Assembly: GCA_022818135.1 (NCBI GenBank)
Contig: JAFMSR010000009.1
Coordinates: forward strand, 30,530,501-30,594,500
DNA length: 64,000 nucleotides
Direction of reading: 5' to 3'
Origin: Saxidomus purpurata
Lineage: Eukaryota; Mollusca; Bivalvia; Venerida; Veneridae
In this document: one piece after another, positions 35,946 through 48,127 of the stretch
Position numbering within the stretch: position 1 is the stretch's first letter
How the letters are laid out: each line of letters begins with the position of its first letter
Translations under genes and position numbers: made by a program
Notes under the pieces: generated by a model
Told to the model about the DNA's origin: nothing
The model's input: only the letters and a program-made list of their open reading frames with translations
Database searches by the model: none

Positions 35946-37611
35946 CAACTGTCTGAAGTTCATTGATAGTTCTAGTTCTTTATGATACATTTGTTGACCA
36001 ATGGTGTTTTAGGTCAAAGGTCATGCCGTCAAATTACATACCTTTCATAGATAATTTGAGGATGCAGATTTACACATAGTAAAAATTTATCAACATTTTT
36101 GGTAGGCGGTGATGCTGACCTTCTGACATTTCTTAAACTTGCACTGTTTCAAGTGGCAGACGACTATTTATCGGCATAAATTTAGCTACTAAAATAGCAG
36201 GTTATGATTTATCATTCTGGCAGCAAAGTCAGAAATTATGTCTAAACTCTTACAGGGGCTACAGGTTAATGGACTGAATGTGGCTATATATAATAAATAC
36301 TTTTCATCATTGGCAAAAGCAGAACAGAAAATACAGAAAATAATTATAAACTGATGCCTTGCATACCGCTGAACAGAACTGTTCTAATTTCACAGAAATT
36401 GATGTGGTTCTTTTCTTGACAGAACTGGCAAAATAAGCCCAGTTTGCAAAGGTAAACATAGGAAGCTTGGCTTTCAACATGTATTTGTTTATGCTGCTGA
36501 TTCCAAAACAAGATAAATTAGGCTCATTGAACTTGAGGCAACAGGGGAGTGCAGTTTACCTGCTGATTAAGAGAAAATAACAAACAAATCAGTGCCAGAA
36601 AAATAAACTTTGAAGATCAGTTTTAATGAGTAAACCATAGAATTCTGGTAACCTATTGCATAGTTGTATTGTAGTCTATATTTGTTGGCACATATTATTA
36701 GCTTTGCATTGAAACATTCTTTTGTCTGTTTAGAGATTGGAATGGTACAAGCACCATTACAAAACAATTGTATAAAGTTAAACCCTTGTTATATAATTAC
36801 CTGTTTCTCTTAAAGGCCAAGGAACACTTTAAATTTACACATAATAAGAATAATAAACCTGTTCTACACTTGTATTTACTGCCCATTACTTATCCAGTCT
36901 GTTGAGCAGTTTTGATGGTAAACCTTTAGTACAAATATTCTGACTTTAAAATCTTCTCATGCTAGCAACAGATGGTAAAGTGTTGTCTGTTTTCTTGTTG
37001 ACAACATCAAATTATCTAGGTGATCTCAACCCAGGTGTGTAAAGTCATTGATATTATGAAAAATGTACAGGTTCAGTCTCAGACTGTAGTGTCAAGCTCA
37101 CCTGTGTCAAGTGGTCCTGGAATTAGCATTCATTTAGTACCAGTGTAAGCTGTACCAGTGTAAGCTGTACCAGTGTAAGATGTTCTATGTTCAAATTGCC
37201 CTGCTAGTCTTAAAACAAACTTTGTCTTGTGCTGTGTGGAGCATTCAATGCTGGTTAGGTGAAGGGTTTCAGTTTCTGCAATAAAGGTTCAAGGCACTAA
37301 ATGTTTTTTGGAAAATCAGTCTGCTTAGTTGGGTAAGTTAGGTAAACTTGTCGGTTGTTTACTAAAAACCTGATGGAGAGGACTCATTTAGTGAGGAAAA
37401 ATGACTGCTGCATAGTTAGACAGTCATGACAGGCAGAATAATCAAAAACAATGAATGGGTTTTATCTCCAGAAAACAGGAGCATCATACACTATATGTTT
37501 TATGTGATGGTATCAGACATCTATGTCAAAACATGTCTCATATTGACTGGGTTTACTTGCTCCATTTTCACCAAGCTGTTACATGTTCCAAATTGCAGAC
37601 ATGTATAGATT
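35946..37611. other. Intron sequence, no gene seen
   Basis: Contains three tandem copies of a 15-bp unit (TACCAGTGTAAGCTG) at 37140-37184 and nothing else I can support. Confidence 0.45.
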
Positions 37612-40600
37612 ACAGTACAGGTAAACCAAAGTAAAGCACACTAACTGTACAACTAAAAGAACAGGTAAACCAAAGTAAAACACACTAACTATACAGCTTA
37701 CAGAACAGGTAAACTAAAGTATAGCACACTAACTGTACAGCTTACAGTTCAGGTAAACGGAAGTAAAGCACACTAACTGAAAAGTTTACAGTACAGGTAA
37801 ACCAAATTAAAGCACACTAACTGTTCAGCTAACAGAACAGGTAAACCAAAGTAAAACACACTAACTAAACAGCTTACAGAACAGGTAAACTAAAGTATAG
37901 CACACTAACTGTACAGCTTACAGTTCAGGTAAACGGAAGTAAAGCACACTAACTGTGCAGCTTACAGAACAGATTAACCAAAGTAAAGCACACTAACTGT
38001 GCAGCTTACAGAACAGATTAACCAAAGTAAAGCACAATATCTGTGCAGCTTACAGAACAGATTAACCAAAGTAAAGCACACTAACTGTGCATTTACAGAA
38101 CAGATTAACCAAAGTAAAGCACACAAACTGTGCAGTTTACAGAACAGGTAAACCAAAGTAAAGTACACTAACTGTTCAGCTAACAGAATAGGTAAACCAA
38201 AGTAAAGCACACTAACTGTACAGCTTACAGAATAGGTAAACCAAAGTAAAGCACACTAACTGTGCAGCTTACAGTGCAGGTAAACCAAAGTAAAGCACAC
38301 TAACTGTACAGCTAACAGTGCAGGTAAACCAAAGTAAAGCTACAGCTTACAGTGCAGGTAAACCAAAGTAAAGCACACTATCTGTACAGCTTACAGTGCA
38401 GGTAAACCTAAGTAGAGCACACTAACTGTTCAGCTTACAGAACAGGTAAACCAAAGTAAAGCACACTGACTGTACAGCTTACAGTACAGGTAAACCAAAG
38501 TAAAGCACACTAACTGTACAGCTTACAGAATAGGTAAACCAAAGTAAAGCACACTGACTATACAGCTAACAGAACAGGTAAACCAAAGTAAAACACACTA
38601 ACTATACGGCTAACAGAACAGATTAACCAAAGTAAAGCACACTAACTGTGCAGTTTACAGAACAGGTAAACCAAAGTAAAGTACACTAACTGTTCAGCTA
38701 ACAGAATAGGTAAACCAAAGTAAAGCACACTAACTGTACAGCTTACAGAATAGGTAAACCAAAGTAAAGCACACTAACTGTGCAGCTTACAGTGCAGGTA
38801 AACCAAAGTAAAGCACACTAACTGTACAGCTTACAGTGCAGGTAAACCAAAGTCGAGCACACTAACTGTACAGCTAACAGTGCAGGTAAACCAAAGTAAA
38901 GCTACAGCTTACAGTGCAGGTAAACCAAAGTAAAGCACACTATCTGTACAGCTTACAGTGCAGGTAAACCTAAGTAGAGCACACTAACTGTTCAGCTTAC
39001 AGAACAGGTAAACCAAAGTAAAGCACACTAACTGTTCAGCTTACAGAACAGGTAAACTAAAGTAAAGCACACTAACTGTGCAGCTTACAGAATAGGTAAA
39101 CCAAAGTAAAGCACACTAACTGTGCAGCTTACAGAATAGGTAAACCAAAGTAAAGCACACTAACTGTGCAGCTTACAGAACAGGTAAACCAAAGTAAAGC
39201 ACACTAACTGTGCAGCTTACAGAACAGGTAAACCAAAGTAAAGCACACTAACTGTGCAGCTTACAGAACAGGTAAACCAAAGTAAAGCACACTAACTGTG
39301 CAGCTTACAGAATAGGTAAACCAAAGTAAAGCACACTAACTGTTCAGCTTACAGAACAGGTAAACCAAAGTAAAGCACACTAACTGTTCAGCTTACAGAA
39401 CAGGTAAACCAAAGTAAAGCACACTTAACTGTTCAGCTTACAGAACAGGTAAACCAAAGTCAAGCACACTAACTGTTCAGCTTACAGAACAGGTAAACCA
39501 AAGTAAAGCACATTAACTGTACAGTTTACAGTACATGTAAACCAAAGTAAAGCACTCTAACTGTTCAGCTTACAGAACAGGTAAACCAAAGTAAAGCACA
39601 CTAACTGTGCAGTTTACAGTACAGGAAAACTAAAGTAAAGCACACTAACTGCAGTTTACAGTACAGGTAAACCAAAGTAAAGCACACTAACTGTGCAGTT
39701 TACAGTACAGGAAAACCAAAGTAAAGCACACTAACTGCAGTTTACAGTACAGGTAAACCAAAGTAAAGCACACTAACTGTTCAGCTTACAGAACAGGTTA
39801 ACCAAAGTAAAGCACACTAACTGTGCAGTTTACAGTACAGGTAAACGAAAGTAAAGCACACTAACTGTACTTTTTACAGTACAGATAAACGAAAGTAAAG
39901 CACACTAACTGTGCAGTTTTACAGTACAGATAAAAGAAAGTAAAGCACACTAACTGTTCAGCTTACAAAACAGGTAAACCAAAGTAAAGCACACTAACTG
40001 TACTTTTTACAGTACAGATAAACGAAAGTAAAGCACACTAACTGTGCAGTTTACAGTACAGGTTAAAGAAAGTAAAGCACACTAACTGTTCAGCTTACAA
40101 AACAGGTAAACCAAAGTAAAGTACACTAACTGTACAGCTTACAGCACAGGTAAATCAAAGTAAAGCACACTAACTGTACAGCTTACAGAATAGGTAAACG
40201 AAAGTAAAGCACACTAACTGTACAGCTTACAGTACAGGTAAACCAAAGTAAAGCGCACTAACTGTACAGCTTACAGAATAGGTAAACCAAAGTAAAGCAC
40301 ACTGACTGTACAGCTTACAGTACAGGTAAACCAAAGTAAAGCACACTAACTGTACTTTTACAGTACAGGTAAACCAAAGTAAAGCACACTAACTGTACAG
40401 CTTACAGTACAGGTAAACCAAAGTAAAGCACACTAACTGTACAGCTTACAGTACAGGTAAACCAAAGTAAAGCACACTAACTGTACAGCTTACAGTACAG
40501 GTAAACCAAAGTAAAGCGCACTAACTGTACAGCTTACAGAATAGGTAAACCAAAGTAAAAGCACACTAACTGTACAGCTTACAGAATAGGTAAACGAAAG

Positions 40601-40627
40601 TAAATCACACTAACTGTACAGCTTACA
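37612..40627. repeat. 44-bp minisatellite, about 68 copies (3 kb)
   Basis: Unit CAGGTAAACCAAAGTAAAGC plus ACACTAACTGTACAGCTTACAGTA. Many units contain the dyad ACTGTA-CAGCT-TACAGT. Diagnostic variants show larger duplications: TAAACGGAAG at 37754 and 37930 (176 bp, four units), and the truncated AAAGCTACAGC unit at 38339 and 38901 (562 bp) with matching flanks (CTAAGTAGAGC after, AAAGTACAC before). The array therefore grew by unit-level and block-level steps. It is the largest array in the window. Confidence 0.97.
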
Positions 40628-40639
40628 GCTTGAAAATTT

Positions 40640-40740
40640 GTTTACTGAATAGGGAACATTGTAAATCATAATCAGATTGCATGGTAATGTAGGCTGATCA
40701 TGATCTGCACTGGTCATGAACGCAGAATCATCCCCCGGAC
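40640..40740 (+). mobile_element. Partial clam MITE
   Basis: ACTGAATAGGGAACATTGTA, CATAATCAGATTGCATGG, GCTGATCATGATCTGCACTG, then GCAGAATCATC; the right end is replaced by a C-rich CCCCACCCCACCCC tract. It abuts the 44-bp array. Confidence 0.75.
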
Positions 40741-41669
40741 CCCATCCTGACCCCACCCCACCCCACACCCCATCAGGGTAAAACAAGTGGATGGTCAAGT
40801 ATGTCAACAGTCATTGAAATGAATGTGGACTCAAATTTCTCTGGCAGCATGTATATGAAGGAAAATATTCACTGTTACTGGTTGATTGGTTTCAAAACGT
40901 TTTAACAGATTATGTTGGTTAGACCACCAGGAAAGGCTGGGTACCAAACAAATTAGCAAATACTGTGAACTGTTGATATGGACACAATGGTTTCCATCAA
41001 TAATTGTGTTTTCTGTACCTAAAAGGGACGTTATTGCAGGAAACAGTACACAATACTTTTCTTAGTCACCATCTGCAGAATTAAATAAGAAAGTCGTCTT
41101 TAGAACATGGTGCATTGTATCATATTGTGAATTACTTTCATATGTGGGTTACTGATATACATATATTGAACAATTAAAATAGATTAGTTGGATGTGCCCA
41201 CAAATACATCAGACAAATTCATCAGTGTTTTATATTTACATGTGTGTTTCTGGCGCAGCAGGTTTTGTCCCTCGGGGTGGTGATGTTACAGTGTTTTTAT
41301 TGTCAGTCAATAATTTTTGGCTTGGGATTGTGGAAGTCCTGATGAAATGACACTAATGGGATTTGCTGTTCCGTCATGATAGACCATGTTTTACATACCT
41401 TGGTAGTGGCATGTAGTTGGACCATGTTCTGTATTGTAATCTTACCCTGTTATGGTAAGTGATTCTTGAAGCTGTTGTTGCACAGTTGTATAGTGCCCTC
41501 TTCTTTTGATCGTAAAGTCCAGGGTTTGATACTATGCCAGTGTCATGATGGCTGAACCAAATGAATCCATATTGCCTCTCTCTGTATCTCTACAGCAAAC
41601 CAACTCAGTCAGAAGAACTTTTTTGCAATAATTGAGAATAAACTAATTTGTGTAAATCAAATTAAGTGA
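40741..41669. other. Intron sequence, no gene seen
   Basis: A B-box-like GGGTTTGATAC near 41523 may be a SINE relic. No gene. Confidence 0.4.
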
Positions 41670-41890
41670 TTCGACCCCTGAGTGCAGTGTAGATCATGAT
41701 CAGCCTGCACATACCATTCAGTCAGATCATGATCTACACTGTTTGCTGCTATTCTGAGTTAGTAAAGTTTCAATAAGAACCCCTCTGAAAAGTCAATGGT
41801 ACAGTCCAAATGGTACAGTCCAAATGGTACAGTCCAAATGGTACAGTCCAACTGAAAGATGGATAAGTCCAATTACAAAATTTAGGGTAG
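41670..41890 (-). mobile_element. Antisense clam MITE with internal 14-bp expansion
   Basis: Has both core arms (TGTAGATCATGATCAGCCTG and CAGATCATGATCTACACTG), the GAGTTAGTAAAG block and the TTAGGGTAGCGTTTAA end. Inside it, AATGGTACAGTCCA is repeated four times (about 41795-41850): a newborn microarray grown from MITE sequence. Confidence 0.85.
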
Positions 41891-42913
41891 CGTTTAATGC
41901 ATCACAACACAGCTGCAAACATAAAACTCAGTGTCCTGCCTTTGGTTACAATGTATCAGTAAATAAAACTCATAGTTTGAAGGTATTTTTCCAGTAACCT
42001 CTTACAAGGCTCTTAGTTTGAAGGAAAATGCCAGTTTTTTCCTGGCTTTTAAATTTGTGAAGAGTACATGGACATTTTAAAAGGAACCTTTCATATGTCT
42101 TGTTGTTAATTAAAGCTTTGCTTGTTCAACATAGATGTATAGAATTGCTTTTGTCTGACCTACAAATGTCCCAAAATTCTCTGTGCATCCATGTTATGCA
42201 ATAGGAGAGTGTTTTTCCTAGACTTATCATGGTTGTTTGATCAGATATAATTGCTGGACTGATTGCATTGTTCAACAAAGTAATAGTCTTTAAGCAGTTC
42301 CTTCAGTTTTGCATAGCATAATATATCATATGTGTGGATATGTGTGGATATGAGATGTTTATAAGGTTATATACAAGTAAACATTAATTGAACTACACTA
42401 TTCAGATGATTTCCATAATAGAACTATCACATGTCATTAAAAAATATGGAATCGTGAAGTAATCAGAATAATTATCCGTAGGAAAATGGTCATATTGCGT
42501 TAAAAAACGGTATTCCTTTAATACAGTCTAGCCTAGTCAGTAGATTATTATAATCATAGACAGCATTTTACACTGTGCCATTGATTTTTCCTGGGAGAGA
42601 CTAGAATACAGTGAAAATCAGCTGTTGTAAAGGCCAGTCACAAACCCGTGTACTAACAATAGCCTTATTTGGAATAGAAAACGGAAATTGTGGATTTTTT
42701 CCGTACCTTATTTGTATGGAAGTGTGGAGTTTATTTTGTGACATACATTAGGTCAGTGATAGTTTGAACCGTTTACTGAGAAGTGATTGGATATTTAATG
42801 TATGACTGATTTAGAAGTGTGTTGGAATATTTAGAAGTACAGAGGAAATTCACAATTTTGATGCCTAAGTGACGTAAGCTTGGTTTGAGTTGAATGACGT
42901 GTTGTGAATAAAG

Positions 42914-43111
42914 CCCTTACTCTGCTGAATTTCTAAAATGGACATGTCCATCTTTCCCTTTGGATGATGCCATTAATTGTTTAATGGGGTGCCGCTTGGG
43001 AATTAACTGAATGAATGGCAAACAGTGTAGATCTTGACCAGACTTCATGGATGATCATGCTGGTCATGATCTACACTGGTCGCAAAATCATTGCTGTCAG
43101 TAGAGTAAGGG
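42914..43111 (+). mobile_element. Complete clam MITE (reference copy, 198 bp)
   Basis: Terminal inverted repeats CCCTTACTCTGCTGA (42914-42928) and TCAGTAGAGTAAGGG (43097-43111) match at 14 of 15 positions. The centre carries the two-armed core GTGTAGATC...GGTCATGATCTACAC, itself an inverted repeat. No coding frame, so it is non-autonomous. This copy defines the family seen about a dozen times in the window. Confidence 0.85.
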
Positions 43112-43384
43112 TTATAAATTGGTATAATAGGTGCGGAGACTACTTATGCAAGTTACATTATATTGTGGGAAATAGACAGAAAATGAGCAATTGACTTAAT
43201 AGTTTTCCTGTTATGTACAAGTTCATTTTAAATATTTCAAGTACCGGTAGTTGTATAAGTGGTGGAAAGGCGAGTGTATTTATAGATTGACAAATGGGTC
43301 AATTAATATACAATGTCTTCATTAAGTAAAAATATCTTGTCATCTAGTACTAAGAAAAGTTTGTTCCATTCCCCTCCCACTGCT

Positions 43385-43580
43385 TTAGTAAATTCTAAAA
43401 TGGACATAATTTCCACTTTCAATTTGGACAATACCAATAAATGTTCTATGGGGTGCTCAGTGATAATTTATTAACTAAATAGCGAACAGTGCAGATCATA
43501 ATTAGACTGAAGAGTTGAGCTCGCTGATCATGATCTACACTGGTCACACAGGCAGAGTCACTCGTCAGCATGGTAATTGA
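43385..43580 (+). mobile_element. Near-complete clam MITE
   Basis: TAAATTCTAAAATGGACATA, the GGGGTGCTCAGTGATAATTT block, GTGCAGATCATAATTAGACT and GCTGATCATGATCTACACTG, ending CAGCATGGTAATTGAG. The terminal repeats are more worn than in 42914-43111, 270 bp away. Confidence 0.8.
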
Positions 43581-43624
43581 GTCAAAAAAGAACAGGCTGT
43601 CTTTATACAATGAGGTCTTTTAGT

Positions 43625-43855
43625 TTGCTGTTATTGTTGTATTGGTTTGACGCCCATTCCAACTGTAAGTAGGTCGTTTTAATCACGGGGGGGCAGTTTA
43701 CCTAACCATCGTTCCTTGGAAGAACCTGTACTACACTCCAATCCTGCACTAGAAACTAGAAACAGCCAACTCAGCTCATGAAAAGAGATATCGTCAGTAG
43801 CAGGGCTTAAACCCTTGACCCGCAACAGGATTAAATGCCAGGCTATAGTATAAAG
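43625..43855 (-). mobile_element. tRNA-headed SINE-like copy 2
   Basis: Same layout as 21602-21865: GTTGTTATTGTTG tail, GGCAGTTTACCTAACCATCG, GGAAGAACCTGTACTACACT body and AGCAGGGCTTAAACCCTTGA head complement (B-box relic). Both copies lie antisense to the TRIO-like gene. Confidence 0.75.
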
Positions 43856-44889
43856 ATCAGTTCTAAATAAAAAACTGTCCTATAAATTAATTGTTGCTAT
43901 ACGAAAGTCAGTTCTGGCAGTGAGGGGCGTCACGAAAAATATCTGTGTGTCCGGTTTCTTGGCTGACCTTAACTTTAATTTAAAAGCTTGTTAGAGATTC
44001 ATTCTTCAAAACTCTAGCTGAAACATTATAGTCATAGCATATTCAACTATTAAATCTTGGGTCCTTTCATTGATACAGACTTGTTGGGTCAGAAATAGGG
44101 AAAGCGGGAATGAAACTTGACCAGAACAAGATGCCGAGTCCATTGAAACTGTTTGAATTTTGACAAAACTTGGCCAGAAATTCTGCTTCATATAATATAA
44201 TTAAAATGACTTTGGTACTTCAATGAGACTGGTTCCAAGCTTGCTCAGGTCAGCTTCGATCACAAGCACGAACGGCACAATTGAGACTCTTTGTTTCAAG
44301 CTAAAAGGTAATGAGGTCAACACTAAAAAAGCTGGCAATACACAGAGGAGACTGTACTTTGAAGCAGTTTTAATGAAACATTGCCAGAGCTTATTTGCAT
44401 GATTAATTTCTAGTCAAATGGAGACAAAAAATCAATTTCAGACCACATCAAAAGACCTAACAGAGACAGCTTGAACCTCAGTCTCTATTTGGTTTTGAAC
44501 AATATGCCCTTGTCAACTTGTCAACAGAAAGTATGAATTTATACTATTTATTACCATACTGCCTAACTTCACCATTCTCAACCATTTGTTGCAACACTGC
44601 CTAACTTTACCATATACTGCAACAGTACCTTAGACTTTGTTGTCAATAATAATAAGACTACATTTTACAGAATAAAAACATGGAAATAAACCACTTAATG
44701 GTACCAAATCTAACCATGTCTTCATGTAGCACTAGGCACAACAGTGATTTGAAGCCAGTGGAAATGTGTCGAGACAAAAGGAATCCCTACCTGTAAAGCC
44801 AGCAACATGTTATACCCCATCAGCACCATGAAAACAACTGCAACATGCATTGAGAAACCCTTGGCTTCTATAGCACGCCATGAACAGCC
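43856..44889. other. Intron sequence, no gene seen
   Basis: No array or coding patch. The 61-codon minus-strand frame at 44006-44191 is featureless. Confidence 0.45.
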
Positions 44890-44995
44890 ACTGGTCCCTA
44901 ACTTATTCTGTTCAAAGGGTACTCATTGAAAATTCATCAGACTGCATTGTGACTGAAAAGGCTGAATCACGTACTGCAAGCATGGTAAGAGATCA
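44890..44995 (+). mobile_element. Worn clam MITE fragment
   Basis: TTCAAAGGGTACTCATTGAA, CAGACTGCATTGTGACTG, GGCTGAATCACGTACTGCAA and GCATGGTAAGAG follow the family order with large deletions. Confidence 0.5.
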
Positions 44996-45436
44996 GTAAA
45001 GAGCAGAAAGTATGAAACACTAAGACACCACTAGCTTACAGTAAGCATGCGGTATGCATTTCTTATATTGCCGTTAGTACAGTTTGCCTGATCATCTGCT
45101 GTGAATTATTGACTGTAAAATGCTTTGTCCTATCTCGTTTAGAAGCATTGATTATTGCAGGGACAGGCCAATACTGCAGCTGATCTGTAGGAATCTTGTG
45201 GATCAGTCAGTTTGTCTTCTCATTTCTTATGATTGATGTGTATATGAATGAATCCAAGAAAGTCAAGATTTATGTGTTTAGTGTATTGATACAGGCACCA
45301 TACAGACTAACCCTGAGACTTTAGTCATGGCTGTAATCACTACTTTGAAAAAAAAATTGCAAAGCAGAGAATGGAATAAAATACAGCATTTTATTCAACT
45401 ATAATTGCAGTAAAATTTGTGACTGAGGGAAAGGAC

Positions 45437-45656
45437 TAGTTGGTTTTTCCAGTCTGTAGAAAGGCCTTTAGACTACCGGTAGATGGTTTTTCCAGTCTGT
45501 AGAAAGGCATTTAGACTGCCGGTAGATGGTTTTTCCAGTCTGTAGAAAGGCATTTAGACTGCCGGTAGATGGTTTTTCCAGTCTGTAGAAAGGCCTTTAG
45601 ACTACCGGTAGATGGTTTTTCCAGTCTGTAGAAAGGCATTTAGACTACCGGTAGTT
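45437..45656. repeat. 43-bp minisatellite, 5 copies
   Basis: Unit GGTTTTTCCAGTCTGTAGAA plus AGGCATTTAGACTGCCGGTAGAT with exact 43-bp spacing (45481 to 45524). Each unit has the dyad AGTCT...AGACT, and TACCGGTA palindromes form in the CTACCGGTAG variants. Confidence 0.95.
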
Positions 45657-46443
45657 AGTTTTTGCATCACTTGAGGCTGCACTTGATGACGTAAATGAAT
45701 GGGACCCTGATATATGATGACGTAAGATTTTACCCTAAGGGATTTACCCTGGATGATGATGATTATGCAGACATTATTGGAATGCATTATGAATGTATAG
45801 CAATTGGTTTGTTAGGGACGTGCCAAAGTGGCCTGGTAGTGACATCTGACTTTAACTTGCTAGATTTTTGTCAGACTTCATTGATTTGATTAATTCTTTG
45901 TACCTCAAGGGACCTCCATTGGATACAGATAAAAAATATTATAGACTGAAGTTAGGCAGTAGGAGAGAAAACTCAGTTGGCATATGACATGTCAGATTAT
46001 ATATCTGCCCTTGGTCTTTTTGAGTTAGAATTTTACTGTGAAAAAATAAAAGAGAGAGATGGTCTAGTACTTGGCCAGACAAAAGACGTTACTGTAACAT
46101 CAGTTCATCATATTAGTGAAAAGATAAATGGCAAGAGAACATTTGTGTGATAGGTTAATTTGTTCTGTCTAGACCAATCAGGTGGAAGCTTACATTGTCT
46201 TTCCAGAAAACATTTGTTACAGGCCAAGTCCAGCAAATCTAATTGTAACTAAGTTAGGCAAGCAGAATTTTCAATTTCACTTATAGTTATGAAAGGAAGA
46301 CCTTATAAAAGACTGCATTGAAATTGCAGGCACTTCTATTCCCAGTTGTAGATTAGTGAACATCTTTACAAATTATGTTTCAAAAAATAAACCTGCATGG
46401 ATTCCCCAGATTTGAAGTTAGTGGTCCATTGAAATTTTCTGTT

Positions 46444-47005
46444 TTAACTGATCTTTGAGATATCTCCTGCTAAGGAACATTTTTCCTCTTGGCTTTTATT
46501 TGAGATTTTTTCTGCCAAGGAACTTTTCTCTCTCTTAGTTAATCTTTGAGATCTTGTTTCTAAGGAAACCTTTCTCTTTCTTAATCTTTGAGATCTTTTC
46601 TGCCAAGGAAACTTTGCCCGCTTAGGTAATCTTTGAGATCTTTTCTGCAAAGGAAACTTTGCCCGCTTAGGTAATCTTTGAGATCTTTTCTGCAAAGGAA
46701 CCTTTGCCCGCTTAGGTAATCTTTGAGATCTTTTCTGCAAAGGAAACTTTGCCCGCTTAGGTAATCTTTGAGATCTTTTCTGCCAAGGAAACTTTGCCCG
46801 CATAGGTAATCTTTGAGATCTTTTCTGCAAAAGAAACTTTGCCCGCTTAGGTAATCTTTGAGATCTTTTCTGCAAAGGAAACTTTGCCCTCTTAATTAAT
46901 CTTTGAGATCTTTTCTGCCAAGGAAACTTCGCCCTCTTAGTTAATCTTTGAGATCTTATTTCCAAGGAAGCCTTTCTCGTCAGAATAAAGTATTGAGATC
47001 TTTTC
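46444..47005. repeat. 45-bp minisatellite, about 12 copies, open on minus strand
   Basis: Unit GATCTTTTCTGCAAAGGAAA plus CTTTGCCCGCTTAGGTAATCTTTGA; spacing 45 bp (46621 to 46666). Most units hold the perfect hairpin GCAAAG-GAAA-CTTTGC. As 45 is a multiple of three, the minus strand keeps one register open for about 189 codons with a 15-residue Lys/Arg-rich repeat (KRSQRLPKRAKFPLQ). Its start would be GTG rather than ATG, and no splice or promoter context supports translation, so I annotate it as a repeat. Confidence 0.9.
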
Positions 47006-48127
47006 TGCCACACAAACTCGCAAAATGGCAGATGACAGTATAATAGAACAGCTTATCAGAAATTTGTAAAAACAATAACGTTACGTCCCCATTTAGTTAT
47101 ACTAACCTGACTTACTGAAAATCGTGTATGGACAAAAATAACATTTTAAGAGATAGCTAGATTACACATGCTGTGTAACAAATTGAAGTTAAAAACTGAT
47201 CTAACTAGAAGTAAAATAACAAAGAAAATAAACAGTTTTGTACTAAGCCCTAAACATGTAAAATGTACACGTACTTTGTCAAGATTAGACTTTTGTTGAG
47301 ATATCATTTAATATTAAAAGGTTATTAAAGATAACAATTTAGGCTATTTTAAATCAGTTGTTAGATTGTCATCAAAACCTTGGAAAAAATGATGGAGAGA
47401 CGAGATTTCAGAAAACCAAACACATGGGTTAAGGATCTTTGTAGTCAATAGTGAAGTGGTACTAAACGTGACAAAAAAGATGTTTTTTTTAGTGTTTTAA
47501 CACCTGTTTCTCATAAAAATGATCAATCATATCTTGGCAGATATTTTTTTATGTTAAAATTATATAAAAATTAACCGGAGGATGAAAATTGAGTAATACA
47601 TTTTTTAAGGCCTTATAAATGATCGTATGGTGACTGCAGGAACCTTAAACAAGGTCATGTAACTGACATGTTATCTCTACCTAACAGGGAAAAGTACAAT
47701 ACTTAAATTTGTGAGTTATATTTCTATTCATTACAGGACTATTAGAACATGTAGCAATTACAAAAATCTTGAATTTGAATAAATATTTAAAAGGGTTGCT
47801 TAAGGTGAGTTTTAATCTTGTACAAACAGGAAAACTTGAAAAATAGTTTTTTATAGATGAAGAATATGGGGAATTGTAATGCTAACACTGACTTTCCTTA
47901 ATAATTATTTATAGCTTTTGAAAGGGACATTTGAGGACAGTGTAAAGTAGTTTAAAGGGAAATACATGTAGAAGCAATAACTCACTAAACAAATAAATTT
48001 GTGACTTTTCAAGTGGATTGATTTGATTTGTTCCGATTCTGCTGAAATTCATGAACTTTGCAAGAAAATTAAAAAATGAGGACTATTAGAGTTACAACAA
48101 AGTGGAACATTTGTGATACACGTTACT
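47006..48127. other. Non-coding sequence before the candidate exon at 48128
   Basis: AT-rich sequence with no array. If 48128-48289 is a first exon, its promoter and 5' UTR lie in the right part of this stretch. No TATA or initiator was convincing. Confidence 0.4.
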
